From Coptis chinensis (Eukaryota > Streptophyta > Magnoliopsida > Ranunculales > Ranunculaceae): a stretch of 64,000 nt of DNA. Positions 35,380 to 46,589 of this stretch are shown in pieces (within the stretch, counting starts at the first letter, position 1; each line of letters opens with the position of its first letter). The stretch covers positions 14,588,001 through 14,652,000 of the forward strand of contig CM027380.1 in the NCBI GenBank assembly GCA_015680905.1, read 5' to 3'. Under the pieces are notes generated by a model. The model did not search any database and had not been told where the DNA came from. It worked only from the letters and a program-made list of their open reading frames with translations. The translations under genes and the position numbers were made by a program.

Positions 35380-35895
35380 CTTGTTTATGAGCAGAGGCAC
35401 GAACTCTCACATCCTAAGATTTGATGAAAACTTGTCTTCGTCTATCTTCTTCCACCCATAGTCTTCAACACTGGATTTCAGGTAGATGGTGGATGTTCCC
35501 AAAGGATGGGTTTGTTAGCTTTGGATGCATGGGACTATCTCGGTTGACGCTTTCAATTGGTACAATCTTCTTATCAATGGATACCGTGATGTACTCTAGG
35601 TTATGCACCAAGATCGGACCCCTTTACCGCATAACCTTGTTTTCGAGGAGTAGTAAATGATGCAACATCGGGTGGTCCTCTTCAATGCAATCCAAAAGCT
35701 AGAGGTTTTCAAATTAAATGGCTGGGCAGCAGCCCATATCGTTGATGATTTCAATGAGCACTGCGCTTGAAATTGTTGCTGGGCTTCTTACTGCTTATGC
35801 TCTTAAAGCTTTATACTTTGGGAGGCCTTCAACTGACCTTGAAATTACTTTGATGTCTTTAATGGCATGCACCTATCATACTTGTTGGTTGAGAA
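35380..35895 (+). pseudogene. NHX: Captured fragment of a vacuolar Na+/H+ antiporter (NHX)
   Basis: Successive segments match NHX1-type antiporters in order: FDENL near 35410, VYLLPPIVFNTGFQ (to about 35481), MHQDRTPL and GVVNDATS (near 35610-35665), and GLLTAYALKALYFGRPSTDL (about 35777-35840). In NHX proteins these are membrane segments of the tonoplast transporter core. Spacing agrees roughly with the protein and not with an intron-containing gene, which points to capture from spliced RNA. The fragment lies inside an LTR element in its sense orientation and is non-functional cargo. Confidence 0.7.
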
Positions 35896-36001
35896 CTAGT
35901 CTTTGCCGGTACTTGAGGTTGGGAAAGAGCTGTTTGAGATGGTGTTGATGGCTAAGAGGTCGCTTGAGCTGTCCTGTTTGGTGAGGGAGTCTCAGACTCA
36001 C

Positions 36002-36286
36002 TTATATGCATAGCCTGAGGTCGAGAAGGGACTTATTTGCTAGTGATGGTATTCGAGATGTTGTCCGGGTTGGAGATGGAGGCCGAGACTCGGCCCTTGT
36101 TGGGGCTTGGGGTTGTGAAGATGGACGTGGAGGAGCTACTCTTGGAGGCCGACATGGAGGCCAGGTTGATGTGGTGGGCTGAGTTGTTTGTTGTTGGGTA
36201 GGAGGTCGTGGGGCAATTGGTGCTGGGTTAGTGAACCAGGGAAGACGAAAAAGACGAAATGGATGCCTTCCTGATTGATCTGCCAT
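36002..36286 (-). pseudogene. Captured proline-rich N-terminal fragment (antisense)
   Basis: An open frame on the minus strand begins MADQSGRHPFRLFRLPWFT and continues with about 60 residues rich in Pro, Thr, Arg and Gln. Because its composition and Met start look like the N-terminus of a plant proline-rich protein, and because its neighbours in the element are captured genes, it is probably a fourth captured piece placed in reverse. The parent family is not recognised. It could also be a chance frame in GC-rich DNA. Confidence 0.4.
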
Positions 36287-36439
36287 GGCTAGTCAAGAAA
36301 GTTATTTGGGATATGTCGCCAGCCAAAATGGAGATGATGGGGGATCCGGGGATGTTTTACGAGCTAGTGGTGAGGCAGCGATAGTGGAGATGGGGCCCGA
36401 GAGGTTTGTTGGGGGTGGGTGGGTAGTGAGAGATGGCGA

Positions 36440-36990
36440 TGTGGTATCTACTAGTGAACCTGTTGTTTCAGCTGATTGGTTGCATGTGAATATCAGAGGC
36501 CCTGATGTGAAGGTTCTGGATGCATCTTGGTACATGCCAGACGAGAAGAGAAACCCATTTCGAGAATAGTAGGTTGCCCGCATTCCAGGTGCACTTTTCT
36601 TTGATGTAGTTGGAATTTCAGATCGAGCTTCAAATTTACCGCACCTGTTATCAAAGGAAGAAGCTTTTGCTGCTACGGTTTCAGCACTTGGTATCCAGAA
36701 TAAAGATGGGCTGGTTGTTTATGATGGAAAAGGAATTTTTAGCGCCGCTCGTGTTTGGTGGATGTTCCGAGCGTTTAGACATGAGAGAGTTTGGGTATTA
36801 GATGGTGGCTTGCCACAATGGCGTGCTACAAGATTTGATGTTGAATCTGGTGCTTCAGGGGATCCTATTCTGAATGCTAGTGTTGTGAGTGAAGTAGTGG
36901 AGAAAGTTTATAAGGGACAAGCAGTTGCTCCAATCCCATTTCAAACTAAATATCAGCCTCACCTTGTTTGGACGCTTGAACAGTGTCTTG
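36440..36990 (+). pseudogene. STR1: Captured fragment of mercaptopyruvate/thiosulfate sulfurtransferase
   Basis: The rhodanese-type protein is readable over about 180 residues: EPVVSADWLHVNIRGPDVKV, LDASWYMPDEKRNPF, IPGALFFDVVGISDRASNLP, LGIQNKDGLVVYDGKGIFSA, ARVWWMF, VWVLDGGLPQWRA, and FQTKYQPHLVWTLEQ. This matches plant STR1/STR2 (first rhodanese domain and linker), which move sulfur from mercaptopyruvate in mitochondria or cytosol. The plant gene has many introns; none is present here, so the piece was most likely copied from spliced mRNA. It lacks the second rhodanese domain with the active-site Cys and cannot be a working enzyme. Confidence 0.88.
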
Positions 36991-37260
36991 CGGTCTTGTT
37001 CTTCGTTGGAGGATTTTGTGTTAGGGATTTGTATTCGGAGTCAGATGATAAAACTTGGGTTTGAGTCGAATCCAGTTTTGGGGAGTGCTTGGGTTGATTT
37101 TTATTCTAAATGTGGTTGCTTTTCAGAAGTTTTTGAAATATTTAAGGCTACGGATTGTGGTGATGTAATTTCTTGGACGATGATGATCTCTTCATGTGTA
37201 AAAGCTCGGGAATGGGGCATGAGAAGTTTGTTGGGGTTGTGTGGTAGTGAGAGATGGTGA
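36985..37260 (+). pseudogene. Captured fragment of a pentatricopeptide-repeat protein
   Basis: The frame reads IRSQMIKLGFESNPVLGSAW, VDFYSKCGCFSEVFEIFKA and DVISWTMMISSCVKAREW, typical consecutive PLS-type PPR motifs of organellar RNA-binding proteins (the LVDMYSKCG and WTxMISxxVQ signatures). It joins the sulfurtransferase piece directly at about 36990, a junction with no gap. The segment after it (37213-37270) repeats an altered copy of 36399-36458, so the interior has been rearranged. Confidence 0.8.
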
Positions 37261-37929
37261 TGTGGTATACTGGAATGAAGCTCCAAAGGTGCTACTACCA
37301 GAAAATAATATCGTAGGTGTTTGATGAAATATGTGGGTTGGTGGAGTAGTGTGTGGACTTAGGGAGTGTGGGTGACGGCGTAGTGTGGGAATTGGGGGTA
37401 TAGTGTGGACATTGGTGGACTAGTAGGGTGTAGATGGTGATAACAAGATAGGTGTACCCACCGGGGTTTTCGGGCTGTTAAAAGAGGTGGACAATCACGC
37501 CGAAAGTATTGCCAAAATGGTGACGGTCTAACAAAGGGACAAAGATAGTCCCTCCTTTGTGTTATTGATGATTTTAGTTTTTGTAGAGTATCCAACGTGA
37601 ACAACATCGACAAATGGAGGAAGTTGGAGACAAAGGAACAATAGGATCAATAGATGGGGTTGAGATCAATGGCTTGGCCGGCTGAATACGGATGGTAAGA
37701 TGATTACAAAAATGTAGAGGGCATACATACATCGCGGCAGGTTACAGAGAAAGAGAAGGATCCGCGGAACAGAGTTGAGATTGAGCGGGTTTATTGCGGG
37801 ATATAAAATTAAGTAAGACGAGGGGGTCGAGCCCGCACTAGTTATACGGGAACCTCGGCGGAATCTGCTGGTGTCTCTATGTAGTGAGGATGTTGGGTCC
37901 ACTGTGATGTGGGAAAAGATAGAGAGGAG
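37261..37929 (+). other. Interior of the LTR element, unassigned
   Basis: Shows G-rich strand bias and no recognised protein. May contain further captured pieces too short or diverged to name. Confidence 0.35.
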
Positions 37930-38400
37930 CCGCCTAAGCTAGAGAACCGGGGGATGAGCCCTCATGGACCCCGCGGTCTAAATCAAATATGGGGCAGGCT
38001 GAGCTGTTCTCGGATAAGCATTCGAAGGAGAGCGGAGGGGTTCAAGAAGACCTTTCGATGGATATGCCGTGGGGCTATCCGAATGAGCGCGGGGATGAGC
38101 CCGCGGGACCCTCATGTCCGAATCAAACATGGGGTAGCCGAGCCGTTCTCGGATGTGCATTCCGAAGAGAGCGGAGGGTTCGAAGAAGACCCTTCGCGGA
38201 TATGTCGCGGGGCTATCCGAATGAATGAGGGGGATGAGCCCTCCGCTGACCCCTCGTGGTCCGAATCAAACATGGGCAAAGCCGAAGCCGTTCCGGATAA
38301 GCATTCCGGCGAGAGCGGTGGAGGGTTCGAGAAGACCCTTCGCAGATATATCGTGGGGCTATCTAAATGAGTGCGGGGATGAGCCCTCCGCGGACCCTCG
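37930..38400 (+). repeat. GC-rich tandem array, type 1 (about 120-130 bp units)
   Basis: Units of the form GGGGATGAGCC...GACCC...GTCCGAATCAAACATGGGG...GCATTC...GAGAGCGG...ACCCTTCGCGGATAT follow one another about four times. Long frames on both strands here are by-products of the repeats. Confidence 0.8.
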
Positions 38401-38639
38401 TGTCCAAACAAATGGCGTGTGGGAGAGCGAGCTGCCCTGCATCGGGCGCATGTCCGGCCTCGAGCGCAGATAGGATCCACGGACCCTCGTGGTCAAAACA
38501 AATAAGCGTGTGGGGCAGATAGAGTTGTCCTGCATCGGGCGGTCCGAAGCCTCGCGGGATAGGATCCGCTGGACCGGTCCAAACAGCCGCTGGGGTGGGG
38601 CAGAGTCAGTTCCGGACTTCGGTCCAAAGCCTCGAGCCG

Positions 38640-39340
38640 ATAGGATATCGCGGACATGAGATCCGAAGTCAAGCCTCGGGGCAGCGGAGTTGCCCTCACT
38701 AGACTCCACTCACGAAAGAGATAGTGAGGGGATGAGCCCCTCCGCAGATATGAGATCCGAACCAAACATGGGGGCAAAAGCCGAAGTTGCCCTCATCGAC
38801 TCCACCCCGGCTCAGACAAGCAGGGCAGAGGCAGGGGAAAATGAACCCTTTATGGACATGAGATCCGAATCAAACAGTGGGGAAGCCGAGTTGCCCTCAT
38901 CGGACTCCACCCCGAAAGCGAGACGGCGGGGGAATGAGCTCTCCGCGGCACATGAGATCCGAATCAAACATGGGGCAAAGCCGAGTTGCCCCTCATCAGA
39001 CTCCATTCCAGAGCAGAGATAGCGGGGGGGGATGAGCCCTGCAGATATGAGATCCGAATCAAACATGGGGGCCAAGCTGAGTTGCCCTTCATCAGACTCC
39101 ATTCCAGAGCAGAGACAGCAGGGGGGATGAGCCTTCAGCGGACATAAGATCTTAATCAAATATGGGGGCAAGCTGAGTTGCTCCTCATCAGATTCCATTC
39201 CTGAGCAGAGACAACGGGGGGGATGAGCCCTCCGCAGACATGAGATTCGAATCAAGCTTGGGGGCAAGCTGAGTTGCCCCTTATCATACTCTATTCCAGA
39301 GCAGAGATAGCAGGGGGGATGAGCTAGCCTTCCGCGAGTC
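38640..39340 (+). repeat. GC-rich tandem array, type 2 (about 96 bp units)
   Basis: At least six units with GATGAGCCCTCCGCAGACAT, GAGATCCGAATCAAACATGG and CATCAGACTCCATTCC. The last starts, at 39031, 39126, 39222 and 39318, give periods of 95-96 bp. The opening phrase is shared with the type 1 array, so the two arrays have a common origin. Confidence 0.85.
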
Positions 39341-39419
39341 GGAGTTCCAAATTGCAATTGGGAGCAAGCAGCATATCCAGAAGAAATAATACTATTGAGT
39401 TTGACAAAAGAGAAATAAA

Positions 39420-39850
39420 GGGGACGAGGCCCTTTGCGGACGGGATATCGAGTTCTATGAGTAAGTACAAAGGGGATGAGACCCTTGGCGGATACAAGGT
39501 TGAGTTCTACGAAAGGGAAATAAAAGGGGGAGACTCTGTGGATATAGTAGTAAGTTATGTGAAGGAGAGCTTATGGCGGGGTTGAGACACTCCGCAGACA
39601 TAGTGGCGAGTTTTCGGAAGGAGAGATGTTGGTCGAGGTGAGACACCCGCGGACATAGTAGTGAGTTCGCGGAAGGAGAGCTTATGATCGGGCGTGAGAC
39701 ACTCCCGCAGACATAGTGGTGAGTTCTCCGGGCGAGAGATGGTGGTTGAGGTGATACACTTGGACGGGGTCGATTGAGTTCGAGAAGGAGAGAGCAGTGG
39801 TCGGGGAGGCGTTCCACCGACATGGTAGTGAAGTTCTATGTGAGAGGTGT
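39420..39850 (+). repeat. GC-rich tandem array, type 3 (about 60 bp units)
   Basis: Units contain GAGACACTCCGCAGACATAG and GTGAGTTC...GGAGAG. They sit between the type 2 array and the 3' LTR. Tandem arrays in this position are common in Tat/Ogre-lineage elements. Confidence 0.75.
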
Positions 39851-40149
39851 CTTTGGCTGGGTTTGAGACACATCATGGGCATTGTATTGAGTTGAAGAGA
39901 GAGTGAAGGGATGAGACCCTTCGTGGATATGCGTTAATAGGGTATACGAATGAGAACCGATAGATTGAGTACTTCACAGACATACGGTCCAGTAGCAGAG
40001 TACATGGATATGAAATGTCCTGAGGAGAAGAAGACTACGTACAGTCATAGGATACTGTGGATATCTAGAGTTCAAAGAGAGAGACAAGGAAGTTTGAGGA
40101 CTTCTCGGGTCCGCCGTCGTCATCGTCGCCGAACCCGAGAAGGGGCAAA

Positions 40150-40471
40150 TGTAGTAGCCATATTCAGGGATGTATCACATAGGTACTGGGCCAAGAGATA
40201 AGGCCCAGACCATAGTATATATTGGGCCCAGAGAGTGGGCCCAGGACCATACTATGCCTCATGAGTAAACCTAAGAGAGGGATATAAAAAGAAAGGGATG
40301 AGAAGAGAGGGATGGGGGTTTATAAAGGAGGCAGAGAGGGGTGAGGAGAGGGAGGTGAACTACGACGGCTTTATCCCGAAATGGGTATGTAGGCAACTGA
40401 ATTGGTGCAGCCGATAATGAATAGAGCTCTAATATAAGTAAGATTATTGGTCGCGGTAATTGGTTGCAACA
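40150..40471 (+). repeat. 3' LTR of the gene-capturing element
   Basis: 322 bp, TGTAGTAGCC to TTGCAACA, followed by the target duplication GTAAG. About sixteen substitutions from its partner by hand count, plus length changes in the A-rich and G-rich runs. A TATA-like TTTATAAAG lies near 40318. Confidence 0.9.
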
Positions 40472-40476
40472 GTAAG

Positions 40477-41663
40477 TCTGGGACAATGTATTGGGCCAAC
40501 TGTATTTGGGAGTTTTTCTTTGTCATAAAGGTACCCAAAGGAAAACAAAAATTGAAAGTCCCATTCGAGTTGAAAAGGCAACAACAATGTTGAAAAAATA
40601 ATAAAATTACATTCCTCTGTTTTTTGGAAAAAACGAAACAAAAATGTATAGCTTGGTAGATTTTGCATAAGATCTATTGAAATTCAGTGCCAGTGCTGAT
40701 GTAGTTAGGCTATATGGAGTAAAAATCAGTTCGATAACCGGGTTGCTTACCATTTATGGCCGTTAATGTGAAGGCCAGTAAAAGCTTTAATTGAATGAGA
40801 TACAATAGAAGTATGATGAGCAAGAGCTTTTGAAAGTGTATAATGAGGAAACCATATTTTGTGCTAGAGAGGTCTTCAAGATCCATTTCAATTGTGGTAG
40901 TTTAAAAATAATTTGAATGAGAATATGTGAGTGACAACGTCTGAATTATAAAGTGTAGATTATATTATCCCAACGACAACAAGTTTCAAAACCTTACGAA
41001 AAGAAGCACTTTAAAAAATCAATGAGAACTCTCATAGCCCTTTTTGTTTAATAAAAATATGAAGACCAGCTCAAGAGCATGCTAATTAACACCTTATAAG
41101 AGATTAAATAGTTGTGGTTGGGTTTTTTGCTGCCGTTGAATATATATCAAGTAACCTTGAAATGCATGTTTGGGATTGTAGAGCCCACATGGAATACAAC
41201 AACTAAGTTGTCTCTTTTTTTTGATATATATCAAGTTCTTTTTTATAAGTGCTGACTATTTATCAGAGCTTGCTACTTATAAGTTTATGTAACTAAAGCT
41301 TTGCTATGTACTTATACATGTGATACTTATAAATAGTAAATATCTATCATAAAAAGGGTCTGCCACGTACTTATAAGTTGCTGGAAAAAAAAACCCAAAA
41401 ATAGTAGTCAACCACTTACAATTAGAATAAGTAATCAGCACTGACAAAAACCAAAAATCAAAGACGCCCTAATCCTGCATGTCCTAACTTATAGTCTATC
41501 AAACTGGAGTTATTAAATTTAATATAAAGATGTTTTGGAACAAATTCAATAATGGCTCAGAATTTCATCAGTTTACACGCCGAGAAAAATTGGTCAATAT
41601 AATAGTAACGTCCATTTTACAACAACAATAATGTAAGATGCAGGATAAGTTGTCACTTATTTT
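40477..41663. other. AT-rich stretch downstream of the ZF-HD locus
   Basis: No gene recognised. ATATGAAGACCAGCTCAA (near 41057) is an 18-nt exact match to the AIG1 remnant at about 31456, a possible second trace of that gene family. The remaining sequence is low-complexity. Confidence 0.4.
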
Positions 41664-42212
41664 TCACCTTTTCCTTTTGTTATTATACATCCATACTTTG
41701 AAAACATGTTTATTAACTCCAATTTCCCATCAAAATTGACTAAGAGCAGTATCATCACGCTTATGTGTTCTCCAACCTAATATATCAGCAAATTGTATCA
41801 TTCTATTCTGCTGCATCTTTGTGAACTTTGTTCTAAACCGTTTGCTATTCACACTATTATAATCACCACTCCCACCGAATTCTTCTAACATTTGATCATC
41901 AGGTTCTTCTAACAGTGGTGCTTGATTACTTCCAACTGTACCAGAGAGCTCTTGACGGTGAAAATTCCTATGGCACCCACACGCGGCACATTTAAGATAA
42001 AAATCTCTATTTTCAACAATATGACCACCATGACTTATAGGTATGTAGTGACCACATCCATCTTTAGCATGCCCGCCAATTGAAGCAGCATGATTTCTCA
42101 TGCACTTTTTATGACTCGCAACCTTGTGTTCTGATGTAATGAACGATCCACTGTTGTTTGACGCGGTTGTTGTATTTGTGAATGGAACTATGCTTAATTC
42201 TAGAACCCCCTT
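41664..42212 (-). pseudogene. ZHD: Zinc-finger homeodomain (ZF-HD/ZHD) transcription factor, possibly disabled
   Basis: The frame from 42212 contains the complete ZF-HD dimerisation finger: KKC, MRNHAASIGGHAKDGCGHYI, LKCAACGCHRNFHRQE. After an acidic spacer comes the homeodomain KRFRTKFTKMQQNRMIQFAD, ILGWRTHKRDDTALSQF. A TGA (41730-41732) then sits where the family has Cys, and the frame continues WEIGVNKHVFKVWMYNNKRK to a normal stop at 41664, so helix 3 is intact beyond the stop. No ATG precedes the first finger Cys; upstream the frame closes at 42213-42215. ZHD genes are usually intronless nuclear regulators that bind DNA as dimers. It is either a recent pseudogene, a mini-finger-like truncated protein, or carries sequence errors. 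Confidence 0.85.
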
Positions 42213-42215
42213 TCA

Positions 42216-45200
42216 TGATCTTCAAAGATAAATGAAATTTTTTGCTAGGAAAAAAAAATGTCTATGATGAAATGAAATATCCTCATTTTATAGCCGTAAC
42301 GTGCTAGGGTTTTAAAAGTTGAACCCACATTATTTTCTTATAGTGATATATCTACCAACAATTCTAATTATTTGTATACATCAACGATCTAGTTTTTTAA
42401 CACAGAAATGTCAATCTGTCAAACAAATATTTTATTTTCACGGGGCACATAAAGGGAAACTTTTGTCTATAGCATTTAAGTGCTATGTATGGGTCCCACT
42501 TTGTCAATTGCTGGAGAAAACACTCCATTCAGTGCTTCATTTTTTTCCTTATATGGGCCTCATTGTACGCTTACTCGAGCCCAACGCAATCCTAACTCTA
42601 GTCAAACGGAATGAAGTTGAAGTTTATTTCCTTGCGTCAGATAACATTGAAACCCAAATTTCAAATAATGAAATATGTATTATTGTTGAAGTAAATTATG
42701 TTAACTTAACGTTACGACATGAGAAAACTAAATCATAATTAATAGTTAATCGTAACTAAATTATAACAAAATAAAATATCCTCTTCATTGTGAAATGTTT
42801 TTTTGGGTTGGTTTAATATAGAATTTGGATGTAGAGAATTGAATGTTTGCATCCGTTAAAAAATGTCATGGGTCAGAGACTCATGGTTCCATTTTATTAA
42901 AATATTTTGGTCCCTCGGGGTGCCATAGTGGTCATAGGTATTAAATGCACTTTGACGCTGCAACCTTCTTAAATTCCGCCAAAGGCATTCAACATTCTTC
43001 TCACCTTAAAAATAGCTCTTCTACTCTAGCATCTGCCAAGTTCCATCTATCAGAATAATATTTTCTTCTAACTATTCTACATAATTAAGTGTATTTTTTT
43101 AAATCTTTTGATAATCGAAAAAATTATGTGTTTTTATATTTTGTTTTCAAAGTCTTAATACAAGAGACGGGATGATACACTATTTTGAAATGCTACTGTG
43201 ATGTTGGCTAAGTTCAGTCAAACATGGCATATATCAATGTATGGAGAAAAATGATATAGCTATTTTGATTGAGCCGCGCCAATATCTTGGTAATCTTTCT
43301 TCACAAGCATTTTTTTTTCTTGGAAATGTAATTTGAAAAATAGAACGCAATAATTTGTAAGTTAGTTGAAACCTGAATCACATTGACGTAGAAATATGAC
43401 GTGGTTTTATAGTAGCTAACGCGTACAATTCCATGAGAGCTTTAATTATTTCTGACATGCGTTGAACGAATGGATGTTAACATGTAAGTTTTAAAGAGGT
43501 GTTTTACAGTAGTTGCAATAAGTTAGTAAGCAAAATGTTTATATCCACAGAATAATATAAGAAAATTATCAATAATAATAAAAAAATATTTTTAACTAAA
43601 TCTATTAACATGATACAATTTATGTATTTAAAAAAAATTAAAACAAAATCGACGTTCGTTGAACATTCACATATATTTATTTAGGTCTAGACACCTAATG
43701 CTACCTTCCATAATAGTAAACAACACAAATAAATATAGTTAATATGACGACCCTTTTTGCATCTTCAATCTCCTTTGCATAAATATCAACTTCGTAGCAA
43801 CATGGTTGACGTTAACTGTTTATTTAAACAAATAGTTACCAATATAAAATCATTAAAATGTCTAATTGTTCACATAAAAAAAACAAATAAAAAAATAAAA
43901 AATCACACAATACAACAAATAAAGGAACAACATAATAATCTTGTATAATAAGCACTCAGGATTGTAATCAAAGGAATTACTTTAAACAATTGGGGGAAAA
44001 AAAATAAAACAACTTATTCATTTTTTTTTTAGCAACTATGAAGACCTACAATATCCAAATTTGTTATATATATATATTGGAGGTCTCTGAAAAACGATAT
44101 AAACCAGAAATATTGTTTTTTTATTGGAAACATCCGTATTTGTTACCAATGCAGATATATTTTTGCACTGACATTTATTAGAAGATATTTTATATATTGC
44201 AACATTATATTGCCATAGTCCAAAATTATCATAAATACAAAAAAAAAAAAAAAAAAAAAATTAAAAATAGTTCAAGTTAAACAGTATATATTGAAAACTC
44301 GGTATATATAATGGATTTGAAATGATTTAATATTCGGCACTGATTTAGCGCATTTATTCATATTAGGTAGATGGTTTTCCTATATATGCTAAGTATATTA
44401 ATAAGTAGTTAAAGAAATTACATTTAACATTTGGAACAAACTAAGACATACGACTCATTATTACTATTGTTTTTCATTTGTTTGTTTTGTTTTTTGTTTT
44501 TTTTTAAATTGTTTTTGTAACTATAAAGGCTTAAAATATCCAAATTCAAATTGGCCCGAAATGGGAAATATATAAATAAGACAAAGGAGCAAAAAGAATT
44601 ATGCATAAACTAAGAAAAATTAGATCATGAAAGAGAAGTAAACAGTAGCCTGATGGGGTTAACGGTTGTTTGTAGTCGAGGAGATGCGAGAAATAAACCT
44701 AGTTGTTCAGGAGCTTTTGAAGAAAATCAAGAATTGGAGAGAGAATCTAAGCAGAGATGGGAGGGAGAGAAAAGGCGTAGAAGACAAAGCAGATAATATA
44801 TTTTTCTTTGGGTGTTATTGGGCCTTCTTATGTTCTGCCTATAATCAACTTAAATATTTTAGATTTAACTTTTGCAATTAGCTTAACTATTTAAGAGTTT
44901 ACGCTAGCTTTTATTTTGAACAAAAAAAAACATTTGTAATCATTCACTGTTAAATTCAATAAATATATGAAATGTTAGATGTATCTCATTGCATCGAATA
45001 TTTTTTAACATTAAGGTATATATACCAACTAATTATATATGAAAATAATCCAGCTTTATGATGTTGTTTTTGTTGGTTTATCTTTTTTGAAAGAATAAAC
45101 TAACTGCGAAAGATGTAAGGGTCAAATGCACATCCACTGTTGTTGTAATGAAAGCTCTGTAGATGCATAATAAACACCATTATGTCTTTTCCAATTGTCT

Positions 45201-46589
45201 AGAATTGAAGCAGATAAATCAATTGTATAAACCTCAACTTACCCTTTTTTTTAACGGATATAATCAATTGTTTTCAATAAACTAACAAAATTAGAATTTT
45301 GGATAAGTAAAAAAAAATGGTGGTGTAATTAAAAAATGTAAAATAATAACATAATATTCAATTTTGTCAATTAACGTATTACTTTTGTTTTTTGGATATG
45401 GAAAAGAAAAATGCCAAAATAGAAAAAAGAAATTTAACTCATAAACTTAATAGGTTGCACAGTTGTTAATGGGTGACAAAATTCTTTGAACAATTATTGG
45501 TAAAAAGTGAGTTTTTTTTTGGAAGGGATGTTTTTCCAGCTTTGATTTCCATTATCGTCTTAATGAGCAAAGGAACAGAGTCATTTGTATGTTTAACACC
45601 GCTTTTCATGGTTGCCACATTTGAAACTCCAAACTCATGATAAAAAAGAATGATGGGTTTTATAAAGTTGAGTGTTTGATGAAGGGGTGGTGGAAAAAAT
45701 TATTGGGTGGGGGAGAAGGATCCAAGGATACATGTGCGGTTGCTGTGAATAGGATATGCTAATTATGTTTCGAATGTTTGTGAATAGGATATGCTAATTA
45801 TGTTTCGAATGTTGAGAGTGGAAGGAAATATGCACATGGTTGTGACCGAATATAATATGGTTTTTCTTGAATTATTTGCTAACTTTGTATAAAGAGTAAT
45901 GCAAGGAGACAGACATTTGTAACCGAGACCAATCGATAAGTTCTGTAGCAACATTGTTTTGAGTCACATATCGTGTATTCTATACACAACGCAAAGTCAA
46001 AGATAATAATAACTATTTAACACACTATTTAGGGGTTGATTTTTGTATATTAATTAAAATTTAACAAATTGAACTAAATTAGTTAGTATAAACAGTTGGT
46101 TGATTATAAGACGGTTAAGTGTATCGAGGGGTGGTTTTTTTTTAATAGAGTCCCTTTTTTTTGTTTAATATGGGGTTAGATTTACTTTCACTTGGATGAC
46201 GTGGGAAATTTGATACCGCACGATAATATGTTTTGAATTTTAAATGATCAACGTATTTGATATGTTTGGGATGAGGTAGTGGGGAGGCAGAATTAGTTAG
46301 GTGTGTAATTGATGTTAATGATAAAATATATTAGAATCAAAGAACTTTAAACAGTTGTCCAACCGAATTGGCTATTAAATTAAATATAGAATGTTAAAAG
46401 CAAACGTGATATATATAAATGTTTTGTTAAGAAATTGTTGGGGCCAAACACTATTTGCCTATACTTTATTTATTTAATAATAACACAGTTGGGTATCCTT
46501 TTAATTCCGAAGGTTGGTTCACATATTATTTATATGTGTTGTGCGTCGGGAAAATTGTATTATTTTCAAGTTGCCTTGGTAGTTCTAAA
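42216..46589. other. AT-rich intergenic region
   Basis: Long non-coding stretch between the ZF-HD locus and the hypothetical gene. A plus-strand frame of 139 codons (42319-42738) has no family resemblance and lies where the ZF-HD promoter would be. An A-run of about 22 lies at 44239-44261. A 35-bp direct repeat lies at 45744-45813. No transposon ends were recognised. Confidence 0.45.
45744..45813. repeat. Two tandem 35-bp copies
   Basis: TGTGAATAGGATATGCTAAT and TATGTTTCGAATGT are repeated without change, with starts at 45744 and 45779. A recent local duplication. Confidence 0.9.

Larger units (their letters stand above)
34826..40471 (+). mobile_element. Non-autonomous LTR element with captured host gene pieces
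   Basis: Two LTRs (34826-35156 and 40150-40471) begin TGTAGTAGCC and end TTGCAACA, with target duplication GTAAG at 34821-34825 and 40472-40476. After the left LTR, TGGCTACCGTCTATGGGGA resembles the GGCGCCGTCTGTGGGGA leader of Tat-lineage elements, and a purine-rich GAGAAGGGGCAAA precedes the right LTR, giving plus orientation. No gag, protease, RT or integrase was recognised in the 5-kb interior. Instead it holds pieces of several host genes and three GC-rich tandem arrays. The LTRs differ at about 5% of sites by hand count, so insertion was probably a few million years ago. It looks structurally whole as a non-autonomous element. Confidence 0.88.

Noticed and set aside
38112-39357. Several ORFs of 80-180 codons on both strands
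   Set aside because: They follow the GC-rich tandem arrays and have no family resemblance.
42319-42738. 139-codon plus-strand ORF
   Set aside because: Composition is that of AT-rich intergenic DNA, with no recognisable motif, and it lies in the likely upstream region of the ZF-HD locus.
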